Of a stretch of 13,541 bases of DNA, positions 1 through 6,872 are shown one piece after another. The notes beneath the pieces are model-generated. The model did no database searches. It saw only the letters and a list, made by a program, of their open reading frames with translations, and was not told where the DNA came from. Source of the DNA: JAHBVY01 sp964415255 (lineage in GTDB: Bacteria > Myxococcota_A > Polyangia > Polyangiales > Polyangiaceae); the NCBI GenBank assembly GCA_964415255.1, contig CAYQAC010000145.1:1-13541 (forward strand), in the 5' to 3' direction. Within the stretch, counting starts at the first letter, position 1. Each line of letters opens with the position of its first letter. Made by a program: the position numbers and the translations under genes.

Positions 1-243
1 CGCCGCCCCCTCCGGGTCGCACCCCACGAGGCCGAAGCTGATGGGCTGATTCACGTAGCCCGAGGTGTCCGCCAGCGGGGCCAAGCTGGGCGGCTGGTTG
101 GCGTCATCTGATGAGGAGCCGCAAGCGACCGGCAGCGCCAGCGCTAAACCGAACGTCAGCCCGAAGATCCACCGCGGGAGCGCCCGGCGCCGGAGCGAGC
201 GCGCCCAAGAAGACAGTATTACTGACAAGAAGCGCCTCATCAT
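1..243 (-). CDS. Putative lipoprotein with Ig-like/cadherin-like domain (partial, C-terminus off the left edge)
   Basis: The frame is open from an ATG at 243-241 to the window edge, giving 81 residues. The N-terminus is Arg-rich (residues 3-24) and is followed by a hydrophobic stretch ending LALPVAC at residue 41. This looks like a type II signal peptide with a slightly off-consensus lipobox (Pro at -3), so lipidation on Cys41 is inferred. After a Ser/Asp-rich spacer comes NQPPSLAPLAD and later DPEGAA. Both resemble the start and D-P-[DE]-G turn of putative Ig/cadherin-like repeats found in surface proteins. A second ATG lies immediately after the first, and neither has a clear Shine-Dalgarno sequence. 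The gene diverges from the protease lipoprotein at 466, with 222 bp between them. The function is unknown, with a role as an outer-surface lipoprotein the most likely reading. Confidence 0.72.
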   Translation of the reverse strand, partial: MMRRFLSVILSSWARSLRRRALPRWIFGLTFGLALALPVACGSSSDDANQPPSLAPLADTSGYVNQPISFGLVGCDPEGAA

Positions 244-377
244 GGGGGATCGGGGGGTTGGGAGGGCAGCACTGGGGGCCCTCAGGCCGGAGCGCGCTAG
301 CGTGCGCCACGGCGTCGCAGGCGAGGCAGTGGTGCGCCGGTGGGGGCCCCAGCCGCGCAGGAGACCCCCAACTCATC

Positions 378-434
378 CGTTGACCAAGGCTTGGCGTCAA
401 GGTAATGCACGCACCTACAAGGTAGGACTACCTC
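378..434 (+). promoter_or_regulatory. Dyad-rich leader upstream of the protease gene; weak promoter candidate
   Basis: The 222-bp divergent intergenic region 244-465 becomes structured close to the protease start. TTGACC at 380-385 matches the -35 consensus at five of six bases, but no good -10 follows at normal spacing. It lies within an imperfect dyad at 380-400, with outer arms TTGAC/GTCAA and an inner CCAAG-G-CTTGG. Further down, CCTAC (414-418), GGTAG (421-425) and CTACC (428-432) form two overlapping, mutually exclusive inverted repeats 32-52 bp before the ATG. These could be repressor sites or a small RNA switch. The functional role is inferred. Confidence 0.3.
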
Positions 435-465
435 AGCCCTTCCGTGAGCTCTTCAAGAGGCCCTC

Positions 466-2391
466 ATGCGCGTTATTTCCTCCTCCCGCTCCTCGCTCCT
501 CCGCCGCACGCGGCGCCACTCGCTGATCCTGGGGGCGCCGTCCCTCCTGCTGGCGGTCACCCTGGGGTGCAGCGCGGAGGACAGCGAGCCCAACGTGAAC
601 CCCACGGAGGTGACGCACTTGGACGGCGACGCGCCCCTGTCCGATGAAGGCGCCCTGTTCCTCGACACCCCGCCTTCAGAGACGTTGGCGGACGAGGGCA
701 AGGCGGACGCCAGCTACCCCCCGAGCTACACCGCCCTGCTCGCGACGCAGTCCCCGGTGAAGAGCCAGGCCTCGCGCGGCGTGTGCTCCATCTTCTCCAC
801 CGTCGCGCTGATGGAGCACCTCTACCTCGCGGAGGGCACCATCACGGCGCCTGACTTCTCGGAGCAGTACCTGCAGTGGTCCGCGAAGGTGGAGGTCGGC
901 GCCTTCACCGACACCGAGGGCTCCAACGCGGATCGCAACATCGAGGCCATCAACCGCTTCGGCATCCCAGAAGAGTCGGCGTGGCCATACGTCGGACAAC
1001 CGTGGTCGGTCGCGGACGACGCGACGTGCACCGGGGACAAGCAGCCGGTGCGCTGTTACACCCTGGGGGATCCACCCGCCGCCGCAGCGAGCGCTGAGAA
1101 GTGGCGCCTGCCGCGCGGCCGCTGGGTGAGCCCCCGCAAGAACAGCGTCAAGGCCTTCCTCCACAGCAACCAGCAGGCGGTCGTCGCCGGCATGACCTTC
1201 TTCTACCAGGCGTGGAACCACCGCGGCTCCACCCTGCCGGTGTCGGACGCCCTGTGGCGCCGCGGCGTGGTCAGCTACCCAAACCAAACCGACAAGACCA
1301 AGAGCCTAGAGAAGCGCGCTGGCCACTCCATCCTGATCGTCGGTTGGGATGACGAGCTGGAGATCGACCAGCGCGATGAGCGCGGCGCCCCGGTGCTCGA
1401 CGCCCAGGGCAACCCGCTCAAAGAGAAGGGCTTCTGGATCTTCAAGAACAGCTGGGGCAAGGGCAGCTTCGGCGTCTCGAACCCCCACGGGGACGGCTAC
1501 GGCTACCTCTCCATGCGCTACGTGGAGGAGTACGCCAACATCTACGCCAGCGACCTGCCTGTCGTCAGCTTGCCTGATGAGGTGTGTAACGACGGCTTGG
1601 ACAACGACCGTGACGGCGCCATCGACTGCGAGGACAGCGACTGCAGCGCGGATCCAGCGTGCGTCACCGGCACCCTCACCTACGGTCAAGAGACGAGCCA
1701 GGCCATCCCGGACAACGACAGCGCCGGCATCGTCAGCGAGATCGTGGTGACAGACGGCGGGGAGATCGGCAGCCTGGCGGTGGACGTGGACATCAGCCAC
1801 ACCTACCGCGGGGACCTGACGGTGAAGCTGGTCAAGGGCAGCCGTGAGGTGGTGCTGCACGACCGTCGCGGCGCGGGCGCCGACGACCTGGTGCAGACCT
1901 TCGACGTGCCGCAGCTCATCGGGGAGGACGCCGCTGGCACCTGGCAGCTGGTGGTGACAGATCACGCGCGCTTTGACACCGGCACCTTGAACGGCTGGCG
2001 GCTCCACATCGCGCGCTGCCCCTCGGGTGGCTGCGGTGCGTCAGAGACGGCGCGCTACGAGGCGGAGCCTAACGTCAGCATCCCTGATGAAAGCTCGGTC
2101 TCGAGCGACCTCGAGATCACGGACTCGCTCTCGATTCAGACGCTCACCGTGAACGTTGACATCACCCACCCCTACCAGGGGGACCTCACCCTGCGCCTGC
2201 AGAAGCTCGGCTCAGGTGAGGTGCTGCTGCTTGAGGCGGACGCGAGCGACGGCGCGTTCCAGCCCCGCAGCTTCGACGTGGTCCAGTTCCGTGGGGAAGA
2301 CGCGCAGGGCACCTGGCGCCTGGTGGTGCAGGACGAGGCGCGCGGCGACGCCGGCACGCTGAACAGCTGGAGCTTGGTGATCACGCACTGA
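466..2391 (+). CDS. Secreted papain-like (C1A) cysteine protease lipoprotein with tandem P-domains
   Basis: This is a 641-residue putative exported peptidase. Residues 10-35 form a basic plus hydrophobic signal ending VTLGC, so lipidation at Cys35 is likely. A short acidic linker leads to a C1A catalytic core. Gln101 (oxyanion hole) and Cys107 sit in QASRGVCSIFS, His287 in GHSILIVGWDD, and Asn328 in FKNSWG. The Trp that usually follows the catalytic Cys is replaced by Ser108. There is no obvious I29 inhibitory propeptide. Residues 371-399 are an Asp/Cys-rich segment (CNDGLDNDRDG, then DCEDSDC) of a likely calcium-binding type common in myxobacterial surface proteins. Two similar P/Homo-B domains follow (about 404-517 and 529-641), each with [ST]H.Y.GDL, GEDA.GTW.LVV and GTLN.W motifs. 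AAGAGG ends 5 nt before the ATG. The substrate is unknown, and action outside the cell or on the outer membrane is inferred. Confidence 0.93.
   Translation: MRVISSSRSSLLRRTRRHSLILGAPSLLLAVTLGCSAEDSEPNVNPTEVTHLDGDAPLSDEGALFLDTPPSETLADEGKADASYPPSYTALLATQSPVKSQASRGVCSIFSTVALMEHLYLAEGTITAPDFSEQYLQWSAKVEVGAFTDTEGSNADRNIEAINRFGIPEESAWPYVGQPWSVADDATCTGDKQPVRCYTLGDPPAAAASAEKWRLPRGRWVSPRKNSVKAFLHSNQQAVVAGMTFFYQAWNHRGSTLPVSDALWRRGVVSYPNQTDKTKSLEKRAGHSILIVGWDDELEIDQRDERGAPVLDAQGNPLKEKGFWIFKNSWGKGSFGVSNPHGDGYGYLSMRYVEEYANIYASDLPVVSLPDEVCNDGLDNDRDGAIDCEDSDCSADPACVTGTLTYGQETSQAIPDNDSAGIVSEIVVTDGGEIGSLAVDVDISHTYRGDLTVKLVKGSREVVLHDRRGAGADDLVQTFDVPQLIGEDAAGTWQLVVTDHARFDTGTLNGWRLHIARCPSGGCGASETARYEAEPNVSIPDESSVSSDLEITDSLSIQTLTVNVDITHPYQGDLTLRLQKLGSGEVLLLEADASDGAFQPRSFDVVQFRGEDAQGTWRLVVQDEARGDAGTLNSWSLVITH
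1675..2388 (+). repeat. Intragenic duplication encoding two P/Homo-B domains
   Basis: Residues 404-517 and 529-641 of the protease align along their whole length. Shared blocks are V[DN]VDI[ST]H.Y.GDLT, then FDV.Q..GEDA.GTW.LVV.D.AR.D.GTLN.W.L.I. The two copies have diverged at both protein and DNA level, so the duplication is old. Paired P-domains are known in bacterial secreted proteases as C-terminal stabilising or targeting modules. Confidence 0.8.
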
Positions 2392-2481
2392 GGCGTTTCG
2401 GGCGCGCTCGCTCAGGGGGGCGCTGAGACCTCCGGGGGGCGCCGAGGCGCGCCCGCCAGACGCACGCTGAGCCGCACCTGC

Positions 2482-2508
2482 CGCGGCGAGCAAGGTATGC
2501 TCGCCGCG
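2482..2508 (+). promoter_or_regulatory. Perfect 10-bp stem-loop overlapping the glycosyltransferase GTG start
   Basis: The left arm CGCGGCGAGC (2482-2491) pairs perfectly with GCTCGCCGCG (2499-2508) around a 7-nt loop, AAGGTAT. The only Shine-Dalgarno-like bases nearby (AAGG, 2492-2495) lie in the loop. The last base of the right arm is the first base of the GTG start at 2508. It may control initiation of the downstream gene. Alternatively it may be a rho-independent-like hairpin for the protease transcript, although no T-tract follows. If it is a terminator, the ATG at 2553 becomes the more credible start. Confidence 0.5.
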
Positions 2509-4541
2509 TGCAGCACCCAGCGCGTCGCTCTAACAGTCAGCTGTGCGGCGCTATGTGCGCGCAGCTTCAGCGGCTCTGCTGGCTCGCCGTGGTGGCGCTC
2601 AGCGTCATCTGGCCCGCCGTCGCCAGCGCCTCAGTGCCCATCATCAAGGCGGGCCGTGAGGCGGAGGTGCTGGCGCTGTTCGCGCCGTACCAGCTCGGTC
2701 AAGAGGTGACGCCCGGCTGGCGGCTGTGGAACGTCAACATCCGGCCAGCCTCCATCACCGTGGAGCTGCACAGCGCCGCCGAGCCGCCTGAGGTGCTCAC
2801 GCTGACGCTCAGGCATCAGGTCCCCAAGCTCAAGGGCAGCTTCGCCACCACTCAGAACTTCCAGTTAAGCTACGACCAGCCGCCGCCTGAGTCTGGCCTC
2901 CCCGCGGCGAGCGCCTTGGTTGAGGCGCTCCGTAGCAACGACACGAAGCCCTTCTGGCATCACACCGCTGAGAGCGATGGGGTGCGCCCCCAGCTACTAG
3001 TCTGGGCCACTGACCCGCTGCTGCTCCTCGCGCTGCTGGTCGGCCTCATCGTCGCCTGGTTCGCCGCGGACGTGCTGCGCGCGCCGAAGCACCTCGGCCG
3101 CTTGGCGTTGCTGGCCGCGCTGGTGGGCGTGCTCTTACGCCTCTCGTTGTCGCCGGTGGCCGCGCTGGAGGCCTGGCCCTTCAGCCGCGCCCCCACCTAC
3201 GTCACGGACCTGCTCAAGAGCCCAACCCTCGCCTACGTGAGCCACGAGCGGCCGCTCTACTTCACCGAGCTCATCTACCGGGTGAACTTCATCGCCGGCC
3301 TGCTCGGCCCGATGGTGGTGTTCATTCACGCGCGGCGCATGCTCGGATCGTACCGCATCGCCACCATCGCGGCTTGGCTGCTGGCGGTGTGGCCGAGTCA
3401 CCTGCGGTTCTCCCACACCGACGGCACGCTGATCGCCACCTTGGTGATGAGCAGCCTGGGTTTTGCCTTGGTGCACGACGCCCTGAAGCACCCGCGCGCC
3501 GCGTGGCGCTGGGCCTGCGTGCTGCTCTTGCCCGCGGTGCTCATCCCCTGCCTCAAGCTGCGCGCGCTGAACATGATTTACCCGGCGCTGTTCGCCGTGG
3601 TCGCGCTGTGGCTGGCCCCGGGCGTCCCCTGGGCGCGTCGCGGCTACGTGATCGCGGTGCTCGTCGCCTTCACCCTGAGCATCTCGCTCCCCACCTTCTT
3701 GACCCAGCACGGCGAACAAGTCAGGGAAATTGGCTATTTGAGCCTGCCGCTCCGCGCGGGCCACGCGCTGACGAACTACCAGCACAACACGCTCATACGC
3801 GTGGAGATGACGCCGCCCATCGCCCTCCTGCTCGCGACGGGCGGCTTGCTATGGCTCCTTCAAAGGCGCAGGCGGCTCGCGCTCTTCCTCGGCGGCTGGA
3901 TCCTCATCTTCTTCGTCACCAGCGCCGTGGTGCTGCCGCCCGAGCCCTTGATGCAGGCGCGCTACCACCTGCACCTGGTGGTGCCGTTCATCTTGCTCGC
4001 GAGCGTGGGGCTCGATGAGCTCTATCAACGTCGCGCGCAGCTCGCGAAGGTCGCCGCGGTGCTGCTCGTGCTGTCCCCGCTCATTCACCTGCGGTTCATC
4101 CGCTACGTCGCGCTCAACCTGCCCACGGAGCACCGCTTCACCCACTCGCTCCGCCCCCAAGTGCCGGAGGGCTGCACCGTGCTCGAGTATGGCGGGCTAC
4201 ACCCAGACGAGGTGCGCTGGAAGCGCGTCGGGGAGCGCTTCGTGCGCGGCGATCTCAGCTCAGACTACCTGAGCGTCGTCCTCAAACCAGATGACGACGT
4301 GGACGCCGCCATCAGCTCACTCCAAGAGCTCCCCTGCGCCCGCATCTACCTCGGCCTCGCCTGCTACACAGACGGCACCCCTGAGTCTCCAACCTGCGCC
4401 GCCCTCCGCCAGCACACCGGGCGCACCGTGAGCGAGCTCACCATCCCGAGTCACATCTACGACCACTCAGTCGCTCCCCAAGATCCTACCCGCGAACACG
4501 TCACCTTCAGCCTCCACGAGCTCGCGCTCACGCCGCCATGA
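2508..4541 (+). CDS. GT-C-like polytopic membrane glycosyltransferase (ArnT/PMT-type fold), substrate unknown
   Basis: This is a 677-residue membrane protein. An N-terminal signal or anchor (about residues 22-42, ending VASAS) precedes an extracytoplasmic domain of about 120 residues. Around ten hydrophobic segments follow between residues 165 and 530. HERPLYFTELIYR (246-258) resembles the His-Pro-Leu-Tyr loop of GT-C enzymes. WPSHLRFSHTDGTLIATL corresponds to the loop after the next helices, and QARYHLHLVVPFILLASVG matches the late RY...PF.LL.A.G helix. A soluble C-terminal domain starts near 540. Transfer of a sugar from a polyprenyl-phosphate donor is expected for the family, but the acceptor is not known and no clear DxD pair is seen. 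The first possible start is GTG 2508. ATG 2553 gives a tidier signal peptide, but neither has a strong ribosome binding site. It may be co-transcribed with the protease, 116 bp upstream. Confidence 0.78.
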   Translation: MQHPARRSNSQLCGAMCAQLQRLCWLAVVALSVIWPAVASASVPIIKAGREAEVLALFAPYQLGQEVTPGWRLWNVNIRPASITVELHSAAEPPEVLTLTLRHQVPKLKGSFATTQNFQLSYDQPPPESGLPAASALVEALRSNDTKPFWHHTAESDGVRPQLLVWATDPLLLLALLVGLIVAWFAADVLRAPKHLGRLALLAALVGVLLRLSLSPVAALEAWPFSRAPTYVTDLLKSPTLAYVSHERPLYFTELIYRVNFIAGLLGPMVVFIHARRMLGSYRIATIAAWLLAVWPSHLRFSHTDGTLIATLVMSSLGFALVHDALKHPRAAWRWACVLLLPAVLIPCLKLRALNMIYPALFAVVALWLAPGVPWARRGYVIAVLVAFTLSISLPTFLTQHGEQVREIGYLSLPLRAGHALTNYQHNTLIRVEMTPPIALLLATGGLLWLLQRRRRLALFLGGWILIFFVTSAVVLPPEPLMQARYHLHLVVPFILLASVGLDELYQRRAQLAKVAAVLLVLSPLIHLRFIRYVALNLPTEHRFTHSLRPQVPEGCTVLEYGGLHPDEVRWKRVGERFVRGDLSSDYLSVVLKPDDDVDAAISSLQELPCARIYLGLACYTDGTPESPTCAALRQHTGRTVSELTIPSHIYDHSVAPQDPTREHVTFSLHELALTPP

Positions 4542-4595
4542 GCCCACTGGGCGCGCCGCGTGAGGCCGCAGCTGAGCGCGCCGCGATGAGCCCCC

Positions 4596-4611
4596 CTGCG
4601 CGGTAGCGCAG
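4596..4611 (+). terminator. Small GC stem-loop after the glycosyltransferase gene
   Basis: CTGCGC (4596-4601) and GCGCAG (4606-4611) form a perfect 6-bp stem with a GGTA tetraloop, 55 nt beyond the glycosyltransferase stop. No T-run follows, so a terminator role is only possible. The TAG that interrupts the coupled frame lies in this loop and stem. Confidence 0.25.
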
Positions 4612-4813
4612 CGCCGGCCCGGTGCGGATCTTCGTTCAGGAGCAGCTGAGCATGCTGGGCAACTGGGAGGCCGGGCCCGCGGGCGCCGAGCACATCCTGC
4701 TAGCCTACCTCGGCTCGAGCCCACTCACCTGGGTGCGCCCGTTCGCAGGCACCTTGCTCGCGCCGAGCGCGGCGGTCACACTGGGGAACTGGGAGGAGGG
4801 GGCCCCGACGAGG

Positions 4814-4841
4814 GTAGGGGCGCAGCATGCTGCGCCCCTAC
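4814..4841. repeat. 28-bp perfect palindrome (REP/MITE-end-like) beside the assembly gap
   Basis: The 14-nt arm GTAGGGGCGCAGCA at 4814-4827 is followed directly by its exact reverse complement at 4828-4841. The whole 28 bp is therefore self-complementary with no spacer. It lies in a non-genic region, and the 10-N gap begins 14 nt downstream. Palindromes ending GTAGGGGCG/CGCCCCTAC are, to my recollection, a recurrent class of dispersed intergenic repeats in large bacterial genomes. That this one is multicopy is inferred from its shape and from the adjacent assembly break. Confidence 0.75.
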
Positions 4842-4855
4842 GTGCTGCCGGGCGT

Positions 4856-4865
4856 NNNNNNNNNN
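4856..4865. other. Assembly gap (10 N)
   Basis: This is a run of exactly ten N, the usual scaffolding placeholder, so the true length is unknown. Reading frames that cross it are not trustworthy. Confidence 0.98.
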
Positions 4866-5006
4866 CCATGGCGGAAACAGGGCCTGCGTGAGGTGCCGTG
4901 GGGTGCGGTGCCGTCCAACCCCCCCAAAAGAAAGCCTGCGACGTGTGCCCTCAGGTGCGCCGAGCGGCGCTGTCATGCGCTTTGGTAAGGACCTCAGGCG
5001 CTCCCT

Positions 5007-5027
5007 AGTCAGTCACCGATACTGACT
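5007..5027 (-). terminator. Inverted repeat downstream of the POT transporter
   Basis: AGTCAGT (5007-5013) and ACTGACT (5021-5027) form a perfect 7-bp stem with a 7-nt loop, 25 bp beyond the transporter stop on the minus strand. There is no T-tract on the exit side, so it is at best a weak terminator or RNA-end stabiliser. Confidence 0.35.
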
Positions 5028-5051
5028 TGAGCGCGCCGCGTGAAAGCCCGC

Positions 5052-6713
5052 TCAGTCTTGGACGTAGTCCTGCGGTTTGTAGAAGTAGGCGCGGATCCCG
5101 AACAGCACGCCGGCGCCGAACATGAGCCCGGCGTAGACCATGAAGCCGGTCGCTAGCGGCAGCGTGCTAAAGGTCTCGAACAGCGCGACGAGCAGGTTGC
5201 CGCCCGCCACCGCCGCGAGCCAAAAGCCCATCACCGTGCTCTTCATGCGCTTCGGCGCTTGGGTGTAGGCGAACTCCAGCCCGGTGATGGAGACCATCAC
5301 CTCAGCCTGGGTGATGATGAAATAGGGCAAGACCTGCCATAGTACGCTCACCTGACCTGCCCCCGCTGCGTCGATTTTGCGCTGGATGAAGGCGACCAAG
5401 AGGAAGCTGCCGCCGGCCACCAGCATGCCGCCCGTCATGCGGCGGAGCGGCGTCATCTCGAAGCCGAGCTTGGTGATGGCGGGGTAGATCACCTTGTTGT
5501 TCAAGGGGATGAGGGTCATCACCATCAGCGGGTTGAGCGCGGCGATTTGCGCGGCCTCCAGCTTGCCGAAGATGGGCACGTCGAGGTTCATCGCCTTGGC
5601 TTGCAGCACCCAGCTCGAGCCGTGCTGATCGAACAGCGCCCAGAACACGCTCACCAAGAAGAACACGCTGACGATCTTGAGCACCGCGGGGGGGCCCTCC
5701 GCCGCCTCCATCCCGAAGTGGCGCACCGCGGGACCGAACAGCGAGCTCTTGGCTAGGCGCTCCCGCCGCTCTTGCACCTCAGGATCTGCGTGGGACCCTG
5801 GGAGCGGCACCTCGCGCTTCGCCGCGCGGCGGCTGAGCGCGAAGAACAGCACCGCGAGGAAGCCGTCGTCTTGCTGCCTCGACTGACGCACGGCGAACAG
5901 CGCGGCGCCGATCGCGATCCACAGCAGCGCGCTCGGCACCAAGATTTTCCACGAGAGATCGTGGAACACCGCGGGCGCGAACAGGTGCGCGAAGGCGATC
6001 ACGAAGGCGCTCGAGCTGAGGGCGTCGAGCGCGCCCAGGCCGCCGCCCGGGTGCGCCGGGACGTGGACGAACACCTTGCGCCCCATCCAGAACACGACGG
6101 TGGCGAGGAACATCAAGATCCCAGGGATGCCGAAGGCGACGCTCGGCCCGAAGTGCTTGAGCGTGATGGGGATGAGCACCGTGGCGAAGGCGCTGCCGAA
6201 GTTGATGATGAAGTAGAAGGCTTGGAAGATGGTCGGGACACGGAACCAGTTGCCGCGCCCAAACTGATCGCCCACGTGCGCCGACACGTTCGGCTTGATG
6301 CCGCCCGAGCCCACCGCGATGAGCCCCAGGCCGATCCAGAAGCCTGTCACGGAGCTCTCGCTCACCGCGAGCACCGCGTGCCCGATGCAGTAGAGGACGC
6401 TGAGCCACAGGATGGTGCGGTACTTCCCGAGCAGGCGATCGGCGATCACCGCGCCGAGCAGCGGGAACAGGTACACCGCGCCTGAAAACACATGGTAATG
6501 CGCCTTGGCGATGCGCTCTGGGTCGGTCGAATAAACGGGGTGGTTCAGGTACAGGTACTGCGCCAGGAACACCGTGAGGATGGCGCGCATGCCGTAGTAG
6601 CTGAAGCGCTCACACCCCTCGTTACCGATGATGTAGCGCACCCCCGGGGGCCACCCGGTGTGCTCGTGATCAGGGGAGGTGCGTGGTTGATACGAGGACA
6701 TAGGCGGGCTCAC
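5052..6713 (-). CDS. Proton-dependent oligopeptide transporter (POT/PTR2 family)
   Basis: This 553-residue integral membrane protein imports di- and tripeptides by proton symport in the known family. The proton-coupling motif E32-G-C-E35-R36 lies in NEGCERFSYYGMR on the first helix. PTR2 signatures follow at GSGGIKPNVSAHVGDQF (136-151 region) and FYFIINFGS (about 167-174). In the C-terminal half, DQHGSSWVLQAKAMN and ALNPLMVMTLIPLNN match the usual POT helices 7-8. Length and the many hydrophobic segments fit the 14-helix layout, with a central cytoplasmic stretch near residues 275-325. The first start is GTG at 6713. ATG at 6701 (residue 5) is equally plausible, and neither has a good ribosome binding site. 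The gene stands alone, with 142 bp to the methyltransferase gene upstream, which lies on the same strand. Confidence 0.95.
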   Translation of the reverse strand: MSPPMSSYQPRTSPDHEHTGWPPGVRYIIGNEGCERFSYYGMRAILTVFLAQYLYLNHPVYSTDPERIAKAHYHVFSGAVYLFPLLGAVIADRLLGKYRTILWLSVLYCIGHAVLAVSESSVTGFWIGLGLIAVGSGGIKPNVSAHVGDQFGRGNWFRVPTIFQAFYFIINFGSAFATVLIPITLKHFGPSVAFGIPGILMFLATVVFWMGRKVFVHVPAHPGGGLGALDALSSSAFVIAFAHLFAPAVFHDLSWKILVPSALLWIAIGAALFAVRQSRQQDDGFLAVLFFALSRRAAKREVPLPGSHADPEVQERRERLAKSSLFGPAVRHFGMEAAEGPPAVLKIVSVFFLVSVFWALFDQHGSSWVLQAKAMNLDVPIFGKLEAAQIAALNPLMVMTLIPLNNKVIYPAITKLGFEMTPLRRMTGGMLVAGGSFLLVAFIQRKIDAAGAGQVSVLWQVLPYFIITQAEVMVSITGLEFAYTQAPKRMKSTVMGFWLAAVAGGNLLVALFETFSTLPLATGFMVYAGLMFGAGVLFGIRAYFYKPQDYVQD

Positions 6714-6792
6714 AGACAGCGACGGACGGGCCTCGTTACCACGGGGGCTCAGGCGGCAAAAGAAGACGCCCAGCGCATGAGGCGCACGTGAT

Positions 6793-6872
6793 GGACGCGA
6801 GGCTCAGCGCGAGGCGCGCCACGCGGCGCGCAAGGCACACCGGAGGGACGCGACGCTAAGCGCGAGGCGCGC
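6793..6872. repeat. 27-bp near-identical direct repeat spanning the methyltransferase stop codon
   Basis: 6793-6819 and 6846-6872 match at 25 of 27 positions with a period of 53 bp. The right copy contains the last five sense codons and the TAG of the methyltransferase gene. The left copy lies just downstream in intergenic DNA, and there the bases equivalent to TAG read GAG. A small tandem duplication of the gene end is the simplest explanation. Confidence 0.7.

Larger units (their letters stand above)
4538..4855 (+). pseudogene. Possible broken gene coupled to the glycosyltransferase stop, running into the assembly gap
   Basis: An ATG at 4538 overlaps the glycosyltransferase TGA as ATGA, the classical translational-coupling arrangement. 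This frame reads 22 codons to a TAG at 4604-4606. It is then open again from 4607 to the gap, with a GTG at 4622. Codons between about 4622 and 4800 are very rich in G/C at position 3 and mixed at position 2, as in the real genes here. The peptide contains LGNWEAG and LGNWEEG exactly 42 residues apart, encoded by the near-identical 16-mers at 4655-4670 and 4781-4796. I do not recognise the family. The LGNW motif is reminiscent of starch-binding CBM20 domains, but that is a weak hint. It could be a decayed gene, a real stop with a GTG-started gene, a base-call error, or chance. Confidence 0.3.
4542..5051. other. 510-bp region without an intact gene
   Basis: Between the glycosyltransferase and the transporter this stretch holds the possible broken frame, a small hairpin, a 28-bp palindrome, a 10-N gap and a 7-bp inverted repeat near the transporter 3' end. 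The short word GCGCGCCGCG recurs at 4551, 4575 and 5031, twice preceded by TGA. To the right of the gap I see no coding signal on either strand. Confidence 0.7.

Noticed and set aside
65..526. Plus-strand frame overlapping the lipoprotein start and the protease start
   Set aside because: It crosses a divergent intergenic region and overlaps two better-supported starts, and its peptide is Arg/Pro-rich with no motif.
1306..2007. Long antisense frame within the protease gene (233 codons)
   Set aside because: It mirrors a well-supported gene. In GC-rich DNA with GC-rich third positions, antisense frames stay open by default, and its peptide has no domain or start signal.
4622..4891. Single frame read through the first N gap
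   Set aside because: The gap size is a placeholder, so joining frames across it has no meaning. Only the part left of the gap is discussed.
4542..5051. Possible insertion sequence around the palindrome and gap
   Set aside because: No transposase fragment, terminal repeats or target duplication can be seen in the available bases. Only the palindrome itself is supported.
5772..6485. Long plus-strand frame inside the POT transporter (237 codons)
   Set aside because: The translation is rich in Arg, Glu and His, typical of a shadow frame, and the transporter motifs on the other strand are unambiguous.
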